64,000 nt of DNA, taken from NCBI RefSeq assembly GCF_001429505.1, contig NZ_LMJW01000001.1, positions 622,606-686,605 on the forward strand, given 5' to 3'. The notes below the pieces were generated by a model. It did no database searches and was not told the DNA's origin. It saw nothing but the letters and a program-made list of their open reading frames with translations. The translations under genes were made by a program, and so were the position numbers. Below are positions 38,520-46,632 of this stretch, piece after piece. How positions within the stretch are numbered: position 1 is the first letter of the stretch; the number at the start of each line of letters is the position of its first letter. This DNA comes from Allobosea sp. Root483D1 (GTDB lineage: Bacteria; Pseudomonadota; Alphaproteobacteria; Rhizobiales; Beijerinckiaceae).

Positions 38520-38575
38520 GATCGCGCTCCCGAGCTGGTTGGACGGCGCGGCCTCTCGCCGCGCTGCCAGAAGGC

Positions 38576-39526
38576 TTATTTCAGGATGCCGACTTCCTTG
38601 AGCGCGCTCGTCCAGTTCGCTTCCTCCTCCTTGAGGAAGGCATTGAACTTGTCGCCGGGCAGATAGGCGTCCTCCCAACCCTGGGTCTTCAGGGTCTCCT
38701 TCCAGGCCGGCGTCTCATGCAGCTTGGCGAAGCGTTCGAGCCAGAGCTTCTTGGCGCCCTCGCTCATGCCGGGCGCGCCGACGAAACCGCGCCAGTTGCC
38801 GATCTCGACCGGGATGCCTGATTCCTTCAGCGTCGGCGCGTTGATGCCGTCGACGCGGGCCGGCCCGGAGACGGCGATGATCCGGATGCGTCCCGATTCC
38901 GCGAACTGCCGGAACTCGGAAGCGCCGGAGATCGCGGCCTTGATCTTGCCGCCGCCGAGCGCGGCCAAAATCTCGCCGCCCGAGAAGGAGACGAAGTTGA
39001 TCTTGCTGACAGGCGCGCCGGCCTGCTTGGCGAGCAGCGCCAGCATGACGTGATCGGCGCCGCCGGCGGAGCCGCCGCCGACCGAGAGCGCGCTCGGATC
39101 GGCCTTGAGCGCGGCGATGAAATCCTGCGGCGTCTTGATCGGCGAGTTCGCGGGAACGGCGATGGCGTTGTACTCGTTGGTCAGGCGCAGCAGCGGCGTC
39201 GTATCGGCCAGCGACACCGGCGTCTTGTTGGTGATGACACCGCCAACCATGATCACGCCGGTCACCAGCAGGGCGTTGTCGTCGCCCTTCGCGGTGCGGA
39301 CGAACTCGGCCAGGCCGATCGTGCCCGCCGCGCCCCCCTTGTTGGTGAAGGACGCGCCGTCCGTGAAGATCTTGCTCTGGGCGAAGGCCGCCATGGTATG
39401 ACGGCCGGCACCGTCCCAGCCGCCGCCGGGATTGGCGGGGATCATCACCTTCGCCGGGTCGGCCGAGGCCGCTGCCACTCCCAACCCGAACACCAGCACA
39501 CTCGTCATCGTCAGACGCTTCAGCAT
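38576..39526 (-). CDS. tctC: Tripartite tricarboxylate transporter substrate-binding protein TctC (system 1)
   Basis: A 316-residue periplasmic binding protein of the Bug/TctC family. A signal peptide (MLKRLTMTSVLVFGLGVAAASA) precedes the ligand-binding loop IPANPGGGWDGAGR and the second conserved loop NKGGAAGTIGLAEF; the later GGGSAGGADH is the third family motif. The ligand is probably a di- or tricarboxylate. The gene is 102 bp downstream of prpB and starts the tctCBA set of this side. A ribosome-binding site (GGAGGACGA) precedes the ATG. Confidence 0.9.
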   Translation of the reverse strand: MLKRLTMTSVLVFGLGVAAASADPAKVMIPANPGGGWDGAGRHTMAAFAQSKIFTDGASFTNKGGAAGTIGLAEFVRTAKGDDNALLVTGVIMVGGVITNKTPVSLADTTPLLRLTNEYNAIAVPANSPIKTPQDFIAALKADPSALSVGGGSAGGADHVMLALLAKQAGAPVSKINFVSFSGGEILAALGGGKIKAAISGASEFRQFAESGRIRIIAVSGPARVDGINAPTLKESGIPVEIGNWRGFVGAPGMSEGAKKLWLERFAKLHETPAWKETLKTQGWEDAYLPGDKFNAFLKEEEANWTSALKEVGILK

Positions 39527-39628
39527 CGTTTCGTCCTCCCGTTGTCGGTTACGCCGCCTTGTCCGGTCGGTCGTTTCTTGCCGCGCCCTGCGCGGATGCC
39601 GGCGGCGAGAGCGCTCCGGCGGTCGTCG

Positions 39629-40561
39629 TCATCTGCCGCGCTCGCGCTGCGGCATGCCCTCGGGAATGATCGTCGCCACGATCGAGGCATCGAGCGCCTC
39701 GTAATCGGCGAGCCCGATCATCTGGTAGAGCTCAGCGCGCGTCTGCATCTCGTCGACCGCGGCGTGGGTGCCGCCATCGCGGGCCAGCGCCGCATAGAGC
39801 CGCTGCTGCGCCTTGTTGGCGACGCGCAGCGAGGAGACCGGCCAGATCACCATGCGATAGCCCATCGCCTCGAACTCGGAGGCGGTGAAGAAGGGCGTGC
39901 GGCCGAACTCTGTCATGTTGGCGAGCAGCGGCACGCCGGGCACGCGCCGGGCGAATTCGCGGAACATCTCGGCCGTGTTCAGCGCCTCCGGGAAGATCGC
40001 ATCGGCTCCGGCCTCGAGATAGAGCCTGGCGCGAGCGACCGCCCCATCCATGCCCTCGCTCGCCGCCGCATCGGTGCGGGCAATCACATAGAGGTGCCGG
40101 CGCGCCTTGGCGGCGGCGGCGACCTTGGCCGCCATGTCATGGGCATCGGCGAGCTTCTTGTCGTTGAGATGGCCGCATTTCTTCGGCAGCAGCTGGTCCT
40201 CGATATGGACGGCACCGGCACCGGCCTCCTCGAAGACGCGGACCATGTGCATGACGTTGAGCGCCTCGCCATAGCCGGTGTCGCCGTCGACCAGCAGCGG
40301 CAGGCCGCTGGAGCGGGCGATCTGGCGGATGAAGAAGGCGACCTCGTCGACGGTGATGATGCCGAGATCGGGCAGGCCCATCGATGCCGTCATCGCCGCG
40401 CCGGAAAGATACAGGCCCTCGAAGCCGGCCGCCTTGGCCTGGAGCGCGGCCATGCCGTTATGGGCGCCGGGCAGGCGCAGGATGCCGCCACGCTCGACCA
40501 GCGCCCGGAAGCGCTGGCCGGCCGGCTCGGAAGGCTGTTCGGAGGCGACGAGATAGGGCAT
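39629..40561 (-). CDS. prpB: Methylisocitrate lyase-like enzyme (isocitrate lyase/PEP mutase superfamily)
   Basis: A 310-residue TIM-barrel enzyme. The superfamily active-site Cys is in KKCGHLNDKKL, with upstream metal motif LLVDGDTGYGEALNV and VHIEDQ, and later IARTDA, FPEALNTAE and ANMTEFGRTPFF, close to PrpB, which cleaves 2-methylisocitrate to pyruvate and succinate. A 2,3-dimethylmalate lyase-type activity is a weaker alternative. Starts ATG 40561 or GTG 40567 are both possible, just after prpD (6 bp or less). Coupled with prpD and the transporter genes downstream. Confidence 0.85.
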   Translation of the reverse strand: MPYLVASEQPSEPAGQRFRALVERGGILRLPGAHNGMAALQAKAAGFEGLYLSGAAMTASMGLPDLGIITVDEVAFFIRQIARSSGLPLLVDGDTGYGEALNVMHMVRVFEEAGAGAVHIEDQLLPKKCGHLNDKKLADAHDMAAKVAAAAKARRHLYVIARTDAAASEGMDGAVARARLYLEAGADAIFPEALNTAEMFREFARRVPGVPLLANMTEFGRTPFFTASEFEAMGYRMVIWPVSSLRVANKAQQRLYAALARDGGTHAAVDEMQTRAELYQMIGLADYEALDASIVATIIPEGMPQRERGR

Positions 40562-40567
40562 GGGCAC

Positions 40568-42019
40568 TCAGCTGCAGTAGAGATCGACGTAGTCGTGGAC
40601 CGGCATCGCCTCGAGCGTCGCCTGGTCCAGGGAGACGTCGAGAATCAGGCGCTGGCGCTTCTCGACGAAACGGCGGGCGAGATTGGTGCGGAACTTCGCC
40701 TCGAGCAGCGGGATGCCGTCGGCCCGGCGGCGCTTGTGGCCGATCGGGTACTCGACCACGAGCTCGGGCAGGACCGTGCCGTCCTTCAAGGTGACCGTCA
40801 TGCCGTTGGCGATCGAGCGCTTGTCCGGGTCGTGGTAATCGCGCGTGAAGGCGGGGTCCTCGACGCATTCGATCTTGTCGCGCAGCACATCGATCCGCGG
40901 ATCGGCGGCGACGTCGTCCTCGTAGTCTGCGGCAGTGAGACGGCCGAAGATCAGCGGCACGGCGACCATGTACTGGATGGTGTGATCGCGATCGGCAGGA
41001 TTGTGCAGCGGGCCGCGCTTGTCGATGATGCGGATGCAGGCCTCGTGCGTCCTGATCCTGATCGAGGCGATATCGTCGCTGCTGCGCCCCAGCTCATGCA
41101 GGCGCTGATGCAGGCTCATCGCCGCCTCGACCGCGGTCTGCGAATGGAACTCGGCCGGGTAGGCGATCTTGAACAGCACGTGCTCCATCACATAGGAGCC
41201 ATAGGGGCGCTGGAACTTGAAGCTCTGGCCACGGAACGAGGCGTCGTAGAAGCCCCAGGTCTTGGCCGTCAGCGCCGACGGGTAGCCCATCTCGCCGGTC
41301 GCGGCGATCAAAGCGAGCTTCACGGCCCGGCTGGTGGCGTCGCCCGCCGCCCAGCTCTTGCGCGAGCCGGCATTGGGCGCATGCCGATAGGTCCTGAGCG
41401 CCTGGCCGTCGACGAAGGCGAGCGAGAGCGCATTGACGATCTCGTCGCGATCGAGCCCCAGCATTCCGGCCACGACGGCAGTCGAGGCGATCTTGACCAG
41501 GACGACGTGGTCGATGCCGACCTTGTTGAAGGCATTCTCCAGCGCCAGGCAGCCCTGGATTTCGTGCGCCTTGATCATCGCCGTCAGCACGTCGCGCATC
41601 GTCAGCGGCGGCCGGCCGGCCGCAACCGCGGTCCGCGACAGCCAATCGGCCACGGCGAGGATGCCGCCGAGATTGTCGGATGGATGGCCCCATTCGGCCG
41701 CCAGCCAGCAATCGTTGAAATCGAGCCAGCGGATCATCGTGCCGAGGTTGAAGGCGGCCTGGACCGGATCGAGCTGATAGGGCGTCCCGGGCACGCGCGC
41801 GCCGTTCGGAACCACGGTGCCGGGCACCACCGGACCGAGCAGCTTGGTACAAGCCGGATACTCCAGCGCCTCCAGCCCGCAGCCGAGCGTGTCGATCAGG
41901 CAGTTGCGCGCGGTCTCGTAAGCGAGCGCGCTGTCGACGCGATAGCCGAGCACATAGTCGGCGATGTCGACGAGGACGCCATCCGGAGCCGGCCGGTCGT
42001 TGTTGTTGAAGCTCGCCAT
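40568..42019 (-). CDS. prpD: 2-methylcitrate dehydratase family protein (MmgE/PrpD)
   Basis: A 483-residue MmgE/PrpD-family enzyme with the length of E. coli PrpD. Recognisable segments are NCLIDTLGCGLEAL near the N-terminus, MIRWLDFNDCWLAAEWGHPSDN, AAGDATSRAVKLALIA, and the C-terminal HNPADRDHTIQYMVAVPLI. It dehydrates 2-methylcitrate to 2-methyl-cis-aconitate without an iron-sulfur cluster. The ATG at 42019 is preferred; the frame upstream lies in the regulatory gap. It is the first gene of the minus-strand unit prpD-prpB-tctC-tctB-tctA. prpC (methylcitrate synthase) is not in the window. Confidence 0.9.
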   Translation of the reverse strand: MASFNNNDRPAPDGVLVDIADYVLGYRVDSALAYETARNCLIDTLGCGLEALEYPACTKLLGPVVPGTVVPNGARVPGTPYQLDPVQAAFNLGTMIRWLDFNDCWLAAEWGHPSDNLGGILAVADWLSRTAVAAGRPPLTMRDVLTAMIKAHEIQGCLALENAFNKVGIDHVVLVKIASTAVVAGMLGLDRDEIVNALSLAFVDGQALRTYRHAPNAGSRKSWAAGDATSRAVKLALIAATGEMGYPSALTAKTWGFYDASFRGQSFKFQRPYGSYVMEHVLFKIAYPAEFHSQTAVEAAMSLHQRLHELGRSSDDIASIRIRTHEACIRIIDKRGPLHNPADRDHTIQYMVAVPLIFGRLTAADYEDDVAADPRIDVLRDKIECVEDPAFTRDYHDPDKRSIANGMTVTLKDGTVLPELVVEYPIGHKRRRADGIPLLEAKFRTNLARRFVEKRQRLILDVSLDQATLEAMPVHDYVDLYCS

Positions 42020-42070
42020 CGTCCGGCCATTCCTCGCATTGCGCCGCTCGCTTCCCGCGTTCGGCATTTA

Positions 42071-42080
42071 TTGTCGACAT
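42071..42080. promoter_or_regulatory. Candidate GntR operator, site 1 (TTGTCGACAT)
   Basis: The 8-bp palindrome TGTCGACA occurs twice in the 211-bp divergent gap between prpD and tctC (system 2). This copy lies about 50 bp upstream of the prpD start and is flanked by AT-rich arms (TTAT, TAA). It resembles operators of FadR-subgroup GntR regulators (TTGT-N-ACAA type). Which regulator binds is inferred from the neighbouring GntR gene at 35756-36514. Confidence 0.45.
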
Positions 42081-42133
42081 AAATTGCATCTGACTCGGTG
42101 TTTGACAAGCGCGGCGAGATCATTAATCTAAAA

Positions 42134-42145
42134 ATTGTCGACAAT
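42134..42145. promoter_or_regulatory. Candidate GntR operator, site 2 (ATTGTCGACAAT)
   Basis: A perfect 12-bp palindrome centred 64 bp from site 1. It sits just downstream of a possible promoter reading towards tctC (TTGACA at 42102-42107, weak -10 around 42123-42130), where a bound repressor would cover the start of transcription. The next gene begins 85 bp further on. Confidence 0.5.
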
Positions 42146-42230
42146 AACTTGAGCCGGGTCGCATCCCCGGCTTCGGCGCGCACCCGGCACAACGGGTGGC
42201 GACGACAAGAACAAGAGCTGGAGGAACGTC

Positions 42231-43202
42231 ATGAGGACATCGATCGCCATCTGCTGCGCCGTCATGCTGTCGGCAGCTGCGCACGCACAGGATTTCAAGC
42301 CCCAGAATCCCGAATGCATCGCGCCGGCAGCGCCGGGCGGAGGCTTCGACCTCACCTGCCGGCTGACCAGCCGCGTGCTGAACGAGACCGGGCTCGTCGG
42401 CCCCTCGATCCGCACTACCAACATGCCGGGCGGTATCGGCGCGGTCGCCTACAACGCCATCCAGGCGCAGCGCTCGGCCGATGCGAACGTCATCGTCGCG
42501 GTCTCGACCGGCTCCTGGGTCAATCTCGCCCAGGGCAAGTTCGGCCGCTTCAGCGAATCCGACGTGCGCTGGCTCGGCGCGATCGGCGCCGATTATGGCG
42601 TGCTCGCGGTGCGCAAGGACAGCCGGTTCAGGTCGCTCGCCGATGTCGTCGAGGCGCTGAAGAAGGACCCCGCTTCGGTCAAGGTCGGAGCAGGCGGCAC
42701 GGTCGGCAGCCAGGACTGGATGAAGCCGGCACTCGTCCTGAAGGCTGCCGGCGTCGATCCGCGCAAGATGCGCTACCTGTCCTATGAGGGCGGCGGCGAG
42801 GCGATGGGCGCCCTGATCGGGGGCCATATCGACCTCTTCCCCGGCGATGCCTCGGAGGTGCGCGGCCAGCTTGAGGCCGGCGAGATCCGGCTGCTCGCGA
42901 CCTTCTCCGACAAGCGCCTGCCTGGCGCCTTCGCGCAGGCGCCGACCGCCAAGGAGCAGGGCTACGACGTGCAGTGGCCGATCGTGCGCGGCTTCTATGC
43001 GCCGCCGAAGGCGCCGGAAGCGTCCTATGCCTACTGGACCGGCGTCCTCAGCAAGCTCAATGCCGATCCGCGCTGGCACAAGGCCCGCACCGAGCAGGGA
43101 CTGTTCGAGTTCGACATGGTCGGGCCGGCCTTCGATGCCTTCGCCAAGAAGCGGACGGCCGATTTCCGCTCGCTGGCGGCCGAAGTCGGCCTCGCCAAGT
43201 AG
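42231..43202 (+). CDS. tctC: Tripartite tricarboxylate transporter substrate-binding protein TctC (system 2)
   Basis: A 323-residue periplasmic binding protein. Signal peptide MRTSIAICCAVMLSAAAHA, then the conserved ECIAPAAPGGGFDLTCRLTS, which with its paired cysteines is close to the classic TctC of citrate/tricarballylate importers, and NMPGGIGAVAYN. This copy therefore looks like the truer tricarboxylate binder of the two in the locus. GGAGG lies before the ATG. It starts the plus-strand tctCBA set, divergent from prpD across the TGTCGACA sites. Confidence 0.92.
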   Translation: MRTSIAICCAVMLSAAAHAQDFKPQNPECIAPAAPGGGFDLTCRLTSRVLNETGLVGPSIRTTNMPGGIGAVAYNAIQAQRSADANVIVAVSTGSWVNLAQGKFGRFSESDVRWLGAIGADYGVLAVRKDSRFRSLADVVEALKKDPASVKVGAGGTVGSQDWMKPALVLKAAGVDPRKMRYLSYEGGGEAMGALIGGHIDLFPGDASEVRGQLEAGEIRLLATFSDKRLPGAFAQAPTAKEQGYDVQWPIVRGFYAPPKAPEASYAYWTGVLSKLNADPRWHKARTEQGLFEFDMVGPAFDAFAKKRTADFRSLAAEVGLAK

Positions 43203-43236
43203 CTCGCCTTGCCAGGGAAGCGGAGGCAATGACGCC

Positions 43237-43662
43237 ATGATCGACCGTCTGGTCGGATTGATCTGCATCCTGCTCGGAAGCGGGGCGATCTGGCACGCGC
43301 AGACACTGCACGTGCCGTTCGCCGCCGATCCGGTCGGCCCGCGGCTCTTCCCCACGATCATCGGCGCCATCCTGGCGCTCGGCGGCTGTGCTCTCGTCGC
43401 CCGCCCCGGCCGGGTGGAACTGGAGTTCGGCACCTGGCCGCGCGCGCTCGCGGTGCTTGTCGCCAGCCTGATCTATCCGCTCCTGCTCCTGCCGCTCGGC
43501 TTCATCCTCGCCACCGCGCTGCTGTGCTTTGCAGGGTCGCTGGCCTTCCACGCCCGGCCTTTGCCAGCGGCCGTGTCCGCAGTGGCGACGGCCGTTGTCT
43601 TCTTCGTGCTGCTCGACACAGTGCTCGACCTGCCACTGCCGCGCGGGCCGCTGGGGATCTAG
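43237..43662 (+). CDS. tctB: Tripartite tricarboxylate transporter small permease TctB (system 2)
   Basis: A 141-residue, four-helix membrane protein of the TctB family (helices about 3-20, 35-55, 70-95 and 105-130). The N-terminal FAADPVGPRLFPTIIGAILA is typical of TctB. The ATG at 43237 gives the family length; an upstream extension of the frame runs inside tctC in another register. It ends 0 bp before tctA (TAG directly followed by ATG). Confidence 0.88.
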   Translation: MIDRLVGLICILLGSGAIWHAQTLHVPFAADPVGPRLFPTIIGAILALGGCALVARPGRVELEFGTWPRALAVLVASLIYPLLLLPLGFILATALLCFAGSLAFHARPLPAAVSAVATAVVFFVLLDTVLDLPLPRGPLGI

Positions 43663-45165
43663 ATGGACGCGTTTTCCGCCCTTCTGACCGGGTTCCAGGT
43701 CGCGCTGACACCGCTCAATCTGGCGGTCGCCTTCGCCGGCGTCGCGCTCGGCACGGCGATCGGCGCCTTGCCGGGCATCGGGCCGATCAATGCGGTGGCG
43801 CTGCTGCTGCCGCTCTGCTTCGCCCTGAAGCTGCCACCGGAGACGGCGCTGATCCTGCTCGCCGGACTTTACTACGGCAGCGGCTATGGCGGGCGGATTT
43901 CCTCGATCCTGCTCAACATCCCCGGCGATCCCGGGCTGGTGATGACGACGCTCGACGGCTATCCGCTCGCCAAGTCCGGACGCGGCGCGGCGGCGCTGGC
44001 GATCAGCGGCATCGGCAGCTTCGTCGGCGGCACCAGCGCCGTCATCCTGATGACCTTCCTCGCCGTGCCGCTGGCGCGCCTGGCGATGTCGTTCGGTCCG
44101 GCCGACTACGTGGCGCTGATGGTGCTGTCCTTCGCCCTGCTCGGCACGATGAGCGAGGGCAAGGCGGTGAAGACCTGGATCGCCGTCGCGCTCGGCCTGT
44201 TGCTCGCCATGGTCGGCATCGACGGCGGCAGTGGCGTCGAGCGCTTCACCTTCGGCTCGCTGGAGCTACTCGGCGGCATCGACTTCACCAGCCTGACCAT
44301 CGGGCTTTTCGCCGTCGCCGAGATCCTCGTCCTGGCGGAGGGGATGATCAGCGGCGTGGTCTCGCGCACGGGTGACGGAGCGCGGCTGACGCTGAAGGAG
44401 ATCGTCTTCTGCCTGCCGGCGATGCTGCGTGCGACCGGCCTTGGATTCTTTCTCGGCGTATTGCCCGGCACTGGCGCCTCGGTTGCCTCGGCCATGGCCT
44501 ACACCGCCGAGAAACGCATCTCCGACAAGGGCACGTTCGGCAAGGGCGACATGCGCGGCCTCGCCGCGCCGGAAACCGCCGACAACGCGGCGCAGACAGG
44601 CTCGATGGTGCCGATGCTGGCGCTGGGCATTCCCGGCTCGGGCACGACGGCGGTGATGCTCGGCGCCTTCATGATGTACTCGATCACGCCCGGCCCGCTG
44701 CTGTTCACGCAGCGGCCGGAGGTCGCCTGGGGCCTGATCGCCTCGATGTATATTGGCAACCTGATGCTGCTGGTGCTCAACCTGCCGCTGGTCGGGCTGT
44801 TCGCCCGGCTGCTCTTGGTGCCGGCCTGGATCCTCTATCCCGGCATCCTCGCTTTGTCCTATGCCGGCGTCTATGCCGTCTCGAACTCCCCCTTCGAGCT
44901 CCTGATCACGACCGCGATCGGTATCCTGGCCTATCTCATGCGCAAGGTCGGCATCCCACTGATCCCATTGATGCTGGCATTCGTGCTCGCCCGGCTGCTG
45001 GAGGATAATTTCCGGCGCGCGCTCTCCCTGTCGGATGGCGGCTACGAGATCCTGTTCTCGACGCCGACGAGCATCATCCTCTGGATTCTGGCCCTGCTCG
45101 CCATAGGTTGGCCGCTGGTCAGGCAAATGCAGGGAGCCCGCGCTCCGGCGCCCGGAGAAGCTTGA
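43663..45165 (+). CDS. tctA: Tripartite tricarboxylate transporter large permease TctA (system 2)
   Basis: A 500-residue, 11-12-helix TTT permease with GTAIGALPGIGPINAVALLL, GLYYGSGYGGRISSILLNIP and the second-half AAPETADNAAQTG and LALGIPGSGTTAVMLGAF. It is the import channel for the ligand of TctC system 2. Only moderate similarity to system 1 is apparent, so it is not a recent duplicate; the two systems probably handle different acids. Last gene of the plus-strand unit; a convergent methyltransferase gene ends 34 bp beyond. Confidence 0.92.
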   Translation: MDAFSALLTGFQVALTPLNLAVAFAGVALGTAIGALPGIGPINAVALLLPLCFALKLPPETALILLAGLYYGSGYGGRISSILLNIPGDPGLVMTTLDGYPLAKSGRGAAALAISGIGSFVGGTSAVILMTFLAVPLARLAMSFGPADYVALMVLSFALLGTMSEGKAVKTWIAVALGLLLAMVGIDGGSGVERFTFGSLELLGGIDFTSLTIGLFAVAEILVLAEGMISGVVSRTGDGARLTLKEIVFCLPAMLRATGLGFFLGVLPGTGASVASAMAYTAEKRISDKGTFGKGDMRGLAAPETADNAAQTGSMVPMLALGIPGSGTTAVMLGAFMMYSITPGPLLFTQRPEVAWGLIASMYIGNLMLLVLNLPLVGLFARLLLVPAWILYPGILALSYAGVYAVSNSPFELLITTAIGILAYLMRKVGIPLIPLMLAFVLARLLEDNFRRALSLSDGGYEILFSTPTSIILWILALLAIGWPLVRQMQGARAPAPGEA

Positions 45166-45199
45166 ATCTCCCCCCGCCCCGGCCGATCGGCGAGAGGCC

Positions 45200-45856
45200 T
45201 CAGCCCTTGCTTGCCGTCAGCACGAACATCGGCACGTCGCCGGGATAGGGCGAGGCCGGGAACAGATGCTGCCAGCTGCGCGCCAGCCCGAACCCGGCGT
45301 CGCTCAGCATCAGCCGCGCCTCATCCTCCGTCAGCCCGTCATGACGCGGCAGGCTGGCGGCAAGCGCGCCGGGATAGGTCGAGCGATACTGCGCCGCGAC
45401 AGACCAGAGCCCGTCCGAGACGAGCACCAGCCCGCCCGCGCGCAGGAGGAGATAAGCCTTGCGCAGCGCCGCCATCGGTTCTGGAAGGGTCCAGAGGACA
45501 TTGCGCAGCGTCGCGATGTCGGCGGAACCCGGCGCGAACGAGACCTCCTCGATCAGGGCATGTTCGAAGGTGACGTCGAGCCCTGATGCCTCGGCCGCCC
45601 ACCGGGCCGCGGCGAGCATCCCCTCGGAACCGTCGCAGGCGCGGACACGATGCCCGAGCGAGGCGGCAATGAGCGCACAGGCGCCGGTGCCGGTGCCGAG
45701 ATCGACGACGTCCTTCGCCTCCTGCGCCTCGAAGGCTGCGGCAAGGACATCGCGCCAGAGCGAGGCCTGCGCGACATGGGAGGCGACGCCATCGAAAGCC
45801 GGCGCGCGCCGGGTCCAGTAATCGGAAACCTGGGTCTGCGCCTCGGCCGCTTTCAT
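45200..45856 (-). CDS. Class I SAM-dependent methyltransferase, coupled to the B12-type ABC importer
   Basis: A 218-residue methyltransferase (UbiE/methyltransferase-11 type): motif I VVDLGTGTGACALIAA (about 50-65), acidic motif RACDGSEGML and LRNVLWTLPEP. Substrate unknown. The frame is much longer upstream, but the ATG at 45856 overlaps the ABC ATPase stop (ATGA), so it is the last member of the ABC operon. A role in handling the imported corrinoid or metal chelate, or in corrinoid metabolism, is only suggested by the operon. Confidence 0.8.
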   Translation of the reverse strand: MKAAEAQTQVSDYWTRRAPAFDGVASHVAQASLWRDVLAAAFEAQEAKDVVDLGTGTGACALIAASLGHRVRACDGSEGMLAAARWAAEASGLDVTFEHALIEEVSFAPGSADIATLRNVLWTLPEPMAALRKAYLLLRAGGLVLVSDGLWSVAAQYRSTYPGALAASLPRHDGLTEDEARLMLSDAGFGLARSWQHLFPASPYPGDVPMFVLTASKG

Positions 45857-46632
45857 GACTGCCTCCGTTCGGCTTCGATCAGGTATTCGATGTGCCGGCG
45901 CCCCGACGCTCCCGTGCGGATCGAGACCGCGACGCCGAAGATGCGCTGGATCGCCTCGGCGGTGAGGACCTCGTCCGGCGGCCCCGCCGCCTGCAACCGC
46001 CCCTCGTGCAGCAGTGCGATCTCGTCGCAGAACATGGCGGCGAGGTTGAGATCGTGCAGCGCCATGATGCAGGTGATGCCGAGGCGGCGGACCAGGCCCA
46101 GGATCGAGAGCTGGTGCTGGATATCGAGGTGGTTGGTCGGCTCGTCGAGGATGAGCTCGCTCGGCTGCTGCGCGAGCGCGCGCGCGATGTGGACGCGCTG
46201 GCGCTCTCCCCCTGAGAGCGTGTGCCAGAACTGGTCGTGCCGCTCCGTGAGTCCGACCCGTGCCAGCGCCTCGTTCACCGCCGCCTCGTCGGCATCGTTC
46301 CACGATGCCAGCGCGGCGCGATGCGGCGTGCGTCCCAAGCGAACGACGTCGCAGACGGAGAGCTGGATCTCGGTGGTCGCCTGCTGCTCGACGAAGGCGA
46401 GCCGACGGGCGAGCTCGCGCCGGGACACGGCGGCGATGTCGCGCCCGTCGAGCATGACGACGCCGCTCGCGACATTGCGCAAACGGCAGAGCAGCCGCAG
46501 CAGGCTCGACTTGCCCGAGCCGTTCGGGCCGATCAGGCCGAGCACCCGGCCCGGAGCCGCCTGCAGCGTCACCCCGTCGACGATCATCCGGCCGCCGGCG
46601 CCCCAGCGCACCTCGCGGGCTGCGAGCGTCAT
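45853..46632 (-). CDS. ABC transporter ATPase of the FecE/BtuD type
   Basis: A 259-residue ATPase: Walker A GLIGPNGSGKSSLL (about 33-46), signature TLSGGERQRVHIARAL, Walker B ELILDEPTNHLDIQ, and H-loop CIMALHDLNLA. It is of the siderophore/corrinoid/heme uptake class. It overlaps the permease gene by 4 bp and the methyltransferase by 4 bp. Energises transport across the inner membrane with the permease at 46629-47672. B12 substrate specificity is inferred from the upstream riboswitch. Confidence 0.92.
   Translation of the reverse strand: MTLAAREVRWGAGGRMIVDGVTLQAAPGRVLGLIGPNGSGKSSLLRLLCRLRNVASGVVMLDGRDIAAVSRRELARRLAFVEQQATTEIQLSVCDVVRLGRTPHRAALASWNDADEAAVNEALARVGLTERHDQFWHTLSGGERQRVHIARALAQQPSELILDEPTNHLDIQHQLSILGLVRRLGITCIMALHDLNLAAMFCDEIALLHEGRLQAAGPPDEVLTAEAIQRIFGVAVSIRTGASGRRHIEYLIEAERRQS

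Noticed and set aside
39050..42082. 1010-codon open frame on the plus strand opposite prpD, prpB and tctC
   Set aside because: Its product is Arg/Gly/Asp/His-rich with no domain, and it is exactly antisense to three well-conserved genes. It is a by-product of GC-rich codon usage.
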